Source of the DNA: Streptomyces sp. ISL-94
GTDB lineage: Bacteria > Actinomycetota > Actinomycetes > Streptomycetales > Streptomycetaceae
Assembly: GCF_018614075.1 (NCBI RefSeq)
Contig: NZ_JAGGOZ010000072.1
Span: 1-41,436, forward strand
DNA length: 41,436 bases
Reading direction: 5' to 3'
Made by a program: the position numbers and the translations under genes. Shown here piece by piece: positions 39,273 to 41,436 of the stretch. Under the pieces are notes generated by a model. That model was not told the DNA's origin. It made no database searches and was given only the letters and a program-made list of their open reading frames with translations. The first letter of the stretch is position 1. Each line of letters starts with the position of its first letter.

Positions 39273-40753
39273 TCCGCGCGCTGCTCGCGGGCCGGCGCTG
39301 GACCAGCCTGCGGCTGCGGCTCCTTGTCGTCTTCGCCCTGGTCGCACTGACGGCCGCCGTCTCCGCGTCCGGGATCGCGTACTGGCTCAACCGCGAGGCG
39401 GTCCTCACCCGTACCCAGGACGCCGCCCTCGGCGACTTCCGGCAGGAGATGCAGAACCGCGCCGCCGCGCTGCCCGCCGACCCGACGCCCGAGGAGATGC
39501 AGCGCACCGCCGAGCTGATGGCGGGCAGCAGCCCCGGCTACAGCGTGCTGCTGGTGCAGGAGCGCAAGGACGGCCGTCAGGTGGCGGGCCAGGCGGGGCC
39601 GGACGCCTTCAGGCTGGCCGACGTACCGAAGTCCCTCCAGAACGCGGTGAACGACCGGCAGAAGACGACGACGGCGAACGACTCCGAGTACCACGTGTAC
39701 TGGCAGCGGACGAAGCCGCGCGGCAATCCGTACCTGGTCGGCGGAACGCGCATCGTGGGCGGCGGCCCGACCGGCTACATGTACAAGTCGCTCGCGCAGG
39801 AGCGGGACGACCTCAACGCGCTCGCCTGGTCGCTGACGATCGCGACGGGGCTGGCGCTGCTGGGATCCGCGCTGCTCGCGCAGGCCGCGGCCCGTACGGT
39901 CCTCAAGCCCGTGCAGCGGCTCGGCGACGCGGCGCGCCGGCTGGGCGAGGGGGAGCTGGACCACCGGCTGGACGTGTCGGGTACGGACGAACTCGCCGAT
40001 CTGTCGCACACCTTCAACAAGACGGCGGAGGCGCTGGAGAAGAAGGTCGCCGACATGAGCGCGCGGGAGGAGGCCAGCCGGCGCTTCGTCGCGGACATGT
40101 CGCACGAACTGCGCACGCCGCTGACGGCGTTGACGGCGGTCGCCGAGGTGCTGGAGGAGGAGGTCGACGACCTCGATCCGATGATCGCACCGGCGGTGGC
40201 GCTCGTCGTGAGCGAGACGCGGCGGCTGAACGACCTGGTGGAGAACCTGATGGAGGTCACCCGCTTCGACGCGGGCACGGCCCGGCTGGTGCTGGACGAC
40301 GTGGACGTCGCCGACCAGGTCACGGCCTGCATCGACGCCCGGGCCTGGCTCGACGCGGTCGAACTCGACGCCGAGCGCGGCATCGTGGCGCGGCTCGACC
40401 CGCGCCGCCTCGACGTCATCCTCGCCAACCTGATCGGCAACGCGCTCAAGCACGGCGGCTCGCCGGTGCGGGTCTCGGTGGTCGTGGAGGGCGAGTGGCT
40501 GGTGATCGCGGTCCAGGACAACGGGCCGGGCATCCCGGAAGACGTCCTGCCGCACGTCTTCGACCGCTTCTACAAGGCGAGCGCCTCCCGTCCGAAGTCG
40601 GACGGGAGCGGGCTGGGCCTGTCGATCGCCATGGAGAACGCGCACATCCACGGCGGTGACATCACCGCCGCCAACGGGGCGGGGGGCGGGGCGCTGTTCA
40701 CGCTGCGGCTGCCGGTGGACGTGGGGAAGGTGATCGCGGATGACGAGGCGTAG
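39269..40753 (+). CDS. afsQ2: Sensor histidine kinase AfsQ2
   Basis: A 494-aa membrane sensor kinase. Helix 1 at about 14-36 (LRLRLLVVFALVALTAAVSA), an external sensor domain of about 140 residues, helix 2 at about 186-208 (LTIATGLALLGSALLA). HAMP follows (RTVLKPVQRLGDAARRLGEG), then HisKA with MSHELRTPLTAL (phospho-His in SHELRTP). The ATPase domain has NLIGNALKHGG (N box), DNGPGIP (G1), FDRFYKAS (F box) and GSGLGLSI (G2). The product phosphorylates AfsQ1. GTG 39269 overlaps the afsQ1 stop. Stop overlaps the lipoprotein start by 14 bases. Confidence 0.95.
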   Translation: MIRALLAGRRWTSLRLRLLVVFALVALTAAVSASGIAYWLNREAVLTRTQDAALGDFRQEMQNRAAALPADPTPEEMQRTAELMAGSSPGYSVLLVQERKDGRQVAGQAGPDAFRLADVPKSLQNAVNDRQKTTTANDSEYHVYWQRTKPRGNPYLVGGTRIVGGGPTGYMYKSLAQERDDLNALAWSLTIATGLALLGSALLAQAAARTVLKPVQRLGDAARRLGEGELDHRLDVSGTDELADLSHTFNKTAEALEKKVADMSAREEASRRFVADMSHELRTPLTALTAVAEVLEEEVDDLDPMIAPAVALVVSETRRLNDLVENLMEVTRFDAGTARLVLDDVDVADQVTACIDARAWLDAVELDAERGIVARLDPRRLDVILANLIGNALKHGGSPVRVSVVVEGEWLVIAVQDNGPGIPEDVLPHVFDRFYKASASRPKSDGSGLGLSIAMENAHIHGGDITAANGAGGGALFTLRLPVDVGKVIADDEA

Positions 40754-41384
40754 TTCCCTCCCGGCGGTGGTGCTGGCGTCCCTCCTGCTCTCGGGAAGCG
40801 TTTCGGGGTGCGGGATCAGGGCGACGACCGTGCCGGTGGACGTGGGCCCGGCGCCCTCGCGGGTGTCGTGCGACACCCCGGCGCAGCCGGGCGGGCAGGG
40901 CGGGGTGCAGGGCTTCCGGGCCACGGTGGAACTGGTCTGCGGATCACAGCTGGTGGGCGTGGAGCGGGTGGTTCCGGTACCGGAGAAGCGGGTGCTGCGG
41001 GACCCCCTCGCGCTGGTCGCGCAGGCGCTGCTGGAGGCGCTGGAGCGGACGCCGTCCGGGGAAGAGCGGGACGCCGGCTTCACGAGCGGGGTCCCGGCCG
41101 GGCTCTCGGCGGTCGCGCCGAGGGCGGGGGATCCGGCGGGCACGGTGCGGTTGAGCCGCAAGCCGGAGGACCTGCCGCCGGTGGCGCTGTCGCAGATCGT
41201 GTGCACGCTGGCGGGCAACGAAGCCGTGTCGGCGGGGCCGGGGCCGGTGGTCCTGGGCGGCCCGGACGCGGATCCGCCGCGCGCCTGGGAATGCACGGAC
41301 GCGGTCCGCTCCCGCCCGGAGTCGGTCCCCACCCTGGGCGAGATCGTCCGCCCTTCCGCCTCCGCGGGGGCCGCGCCGCGCTGA
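40740..41384 (+). CDS. afsQ3: Lipoprotein AfsQ3
   Basis: A 214-aa lipoprotein. Signal peptide MTRRSSLPAVVLASLLLSGS with the lipobox SVSGC (Cys 24). Mature part begins IRATTVPVDVGPAPSRVSCD and contains LVCGSQLVGVERVVPVPEKR, then VAQALLEALERTPS, GEERDAGFTSGVPAGLSAVA and LPPVALSQIVCTLAGNEAVS. Four Cys after the lipid Cys (SCD, VCG, VCT and ECT) could form disulfides. In S. coelicolor the third gene of the operon is a lipoprotein of unknown role, assumed to support sensing by AfsQ2. ATG lies inside afsQ2 (14-base overlap), so expression is coupled. It ends 52 bases before the window end. Confidence 0.88.
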   Translation: MTRRSSLPAVVLASLLLSGSVSGCGIRATTVPVDVGPAPSRVSCDTPAQPGGQGGVQGFRATVELVCGSQLVGVERVVPVPEKRVLRDPLALVAQALLEALERTPSGEERDAGFTSGVPAGLSAVAPRAGDPAGTVRLSRKPEDLPPVALSQIVCTLAGNEAVSAGPGPVVLGGPDADPPRAWECTDAVRSRPESVPTLGEIVRPSASAGAAPR

Positions 41385-41436
41385 CGGCCCGTGCGGGCCG
41401 CCTGCTAAAACACTGCCCCAGACCCCTCCCCCCAGA

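Noticed and set aside
39248..41332. 694-aa minus-strand frame opposite afsQ2/afsQ3
   Set aside because: An antisense shadow; the sense strand has complete kinase motifs.

Overview
This is a 41.4 kb stretch of chromosome from a Streptomyces or very close relative. The grounds are very high GC with strong third-position GC bias, GTG/TTG starts, GTGA/ATGA/TGATG coupling between adjacent genes, and a gene order I recognise from memory of the S. coelicolor chromosome: sdhCDAB, then a nucleoside uptake and salvage block, then sigQ/afsQ1/afsQ2. No database search was run. I see no tRNA, rRNA, CRISPR array, intact insertion sequence or prophage.

Region 1 (1-9.1 kb): a small membrane protein; a 5'-truncated serine hydrolase relic; sdhCDAB (all minus, ending in a strong hairpin); an OHCU-decarboxylase-like gene (uraD, purine ring breakdown); an ECF sigma factor coupled to a membrane protein that looks like its regulator; and an L,D-transpeptidase lipoprotein. 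Region 2 (9.2-13.0 kb): a methylmalonyl-CoA mutase-type large subunit without a cobalamin domain; a scar made of a LeuE/LysE exporter with its middle deleted and the 3' end of a glycosyltransferase-like gene; and an M20 amidohydrolase.

Region 3 (13.1-20.4 kb) is the core: a BMP-family nucleoside-binding lipoprotein, an ABC ATPase, two permeases, cytidine deaminase and thymidine phosphorylase. Together they import nucleosides and begin to degrade them. Adenosine deaminase (28.1 kb) and deoxyribose-phosphate aldolase (32.6 kb, followed by two aldehyde dehydrogenases) continue the pathway. Five transcription-unit starts of these genes carry the same palindrome, CTACGCGCGTAG or a near match, and no other gene in the window does. 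I read this as the operator of a dispersed nucleoside-salvage regulon whose regulator lies outside the window. At add and deoC the palindrome lies just upstream of a TAnnnT -10 box that sits exactly six bases before the start codon, which suggests leaderless transcripts.

Region 4 (20.4-32.5 kb) is accessory: a STAS protein overlapping antisense with a SigG/SigX5-type sigma factor; a divergent MFS exporter/LysR pair; a LuxR-type regulator divergent from an ATP-grasp ligase with palindromes between them; a cupin; an alpha/beta hydrolase with Asp in the nucleophile elbow; small secreted and lipoproteins; PspC, VanZ-like and PH-like membrane proteins; and a 5'-truncated class F sortase. Region 5 (36-41.4 kb): a secreted protein, a uridine-kinase-like P-loop protein, a repeat-rich noncoding stretch with a perfect 83-bp duplication, then sigQ divergent from afsQ1-afsQ2-afsQ3 with a perfect AfsQ1 box between them.

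The most notable points are the shared nucleoside operator, the ABC ATPase gene that lacks a canonical start codon, several truncation scars, and the half-length aldehyde dehydrogenase without catalytic residues.
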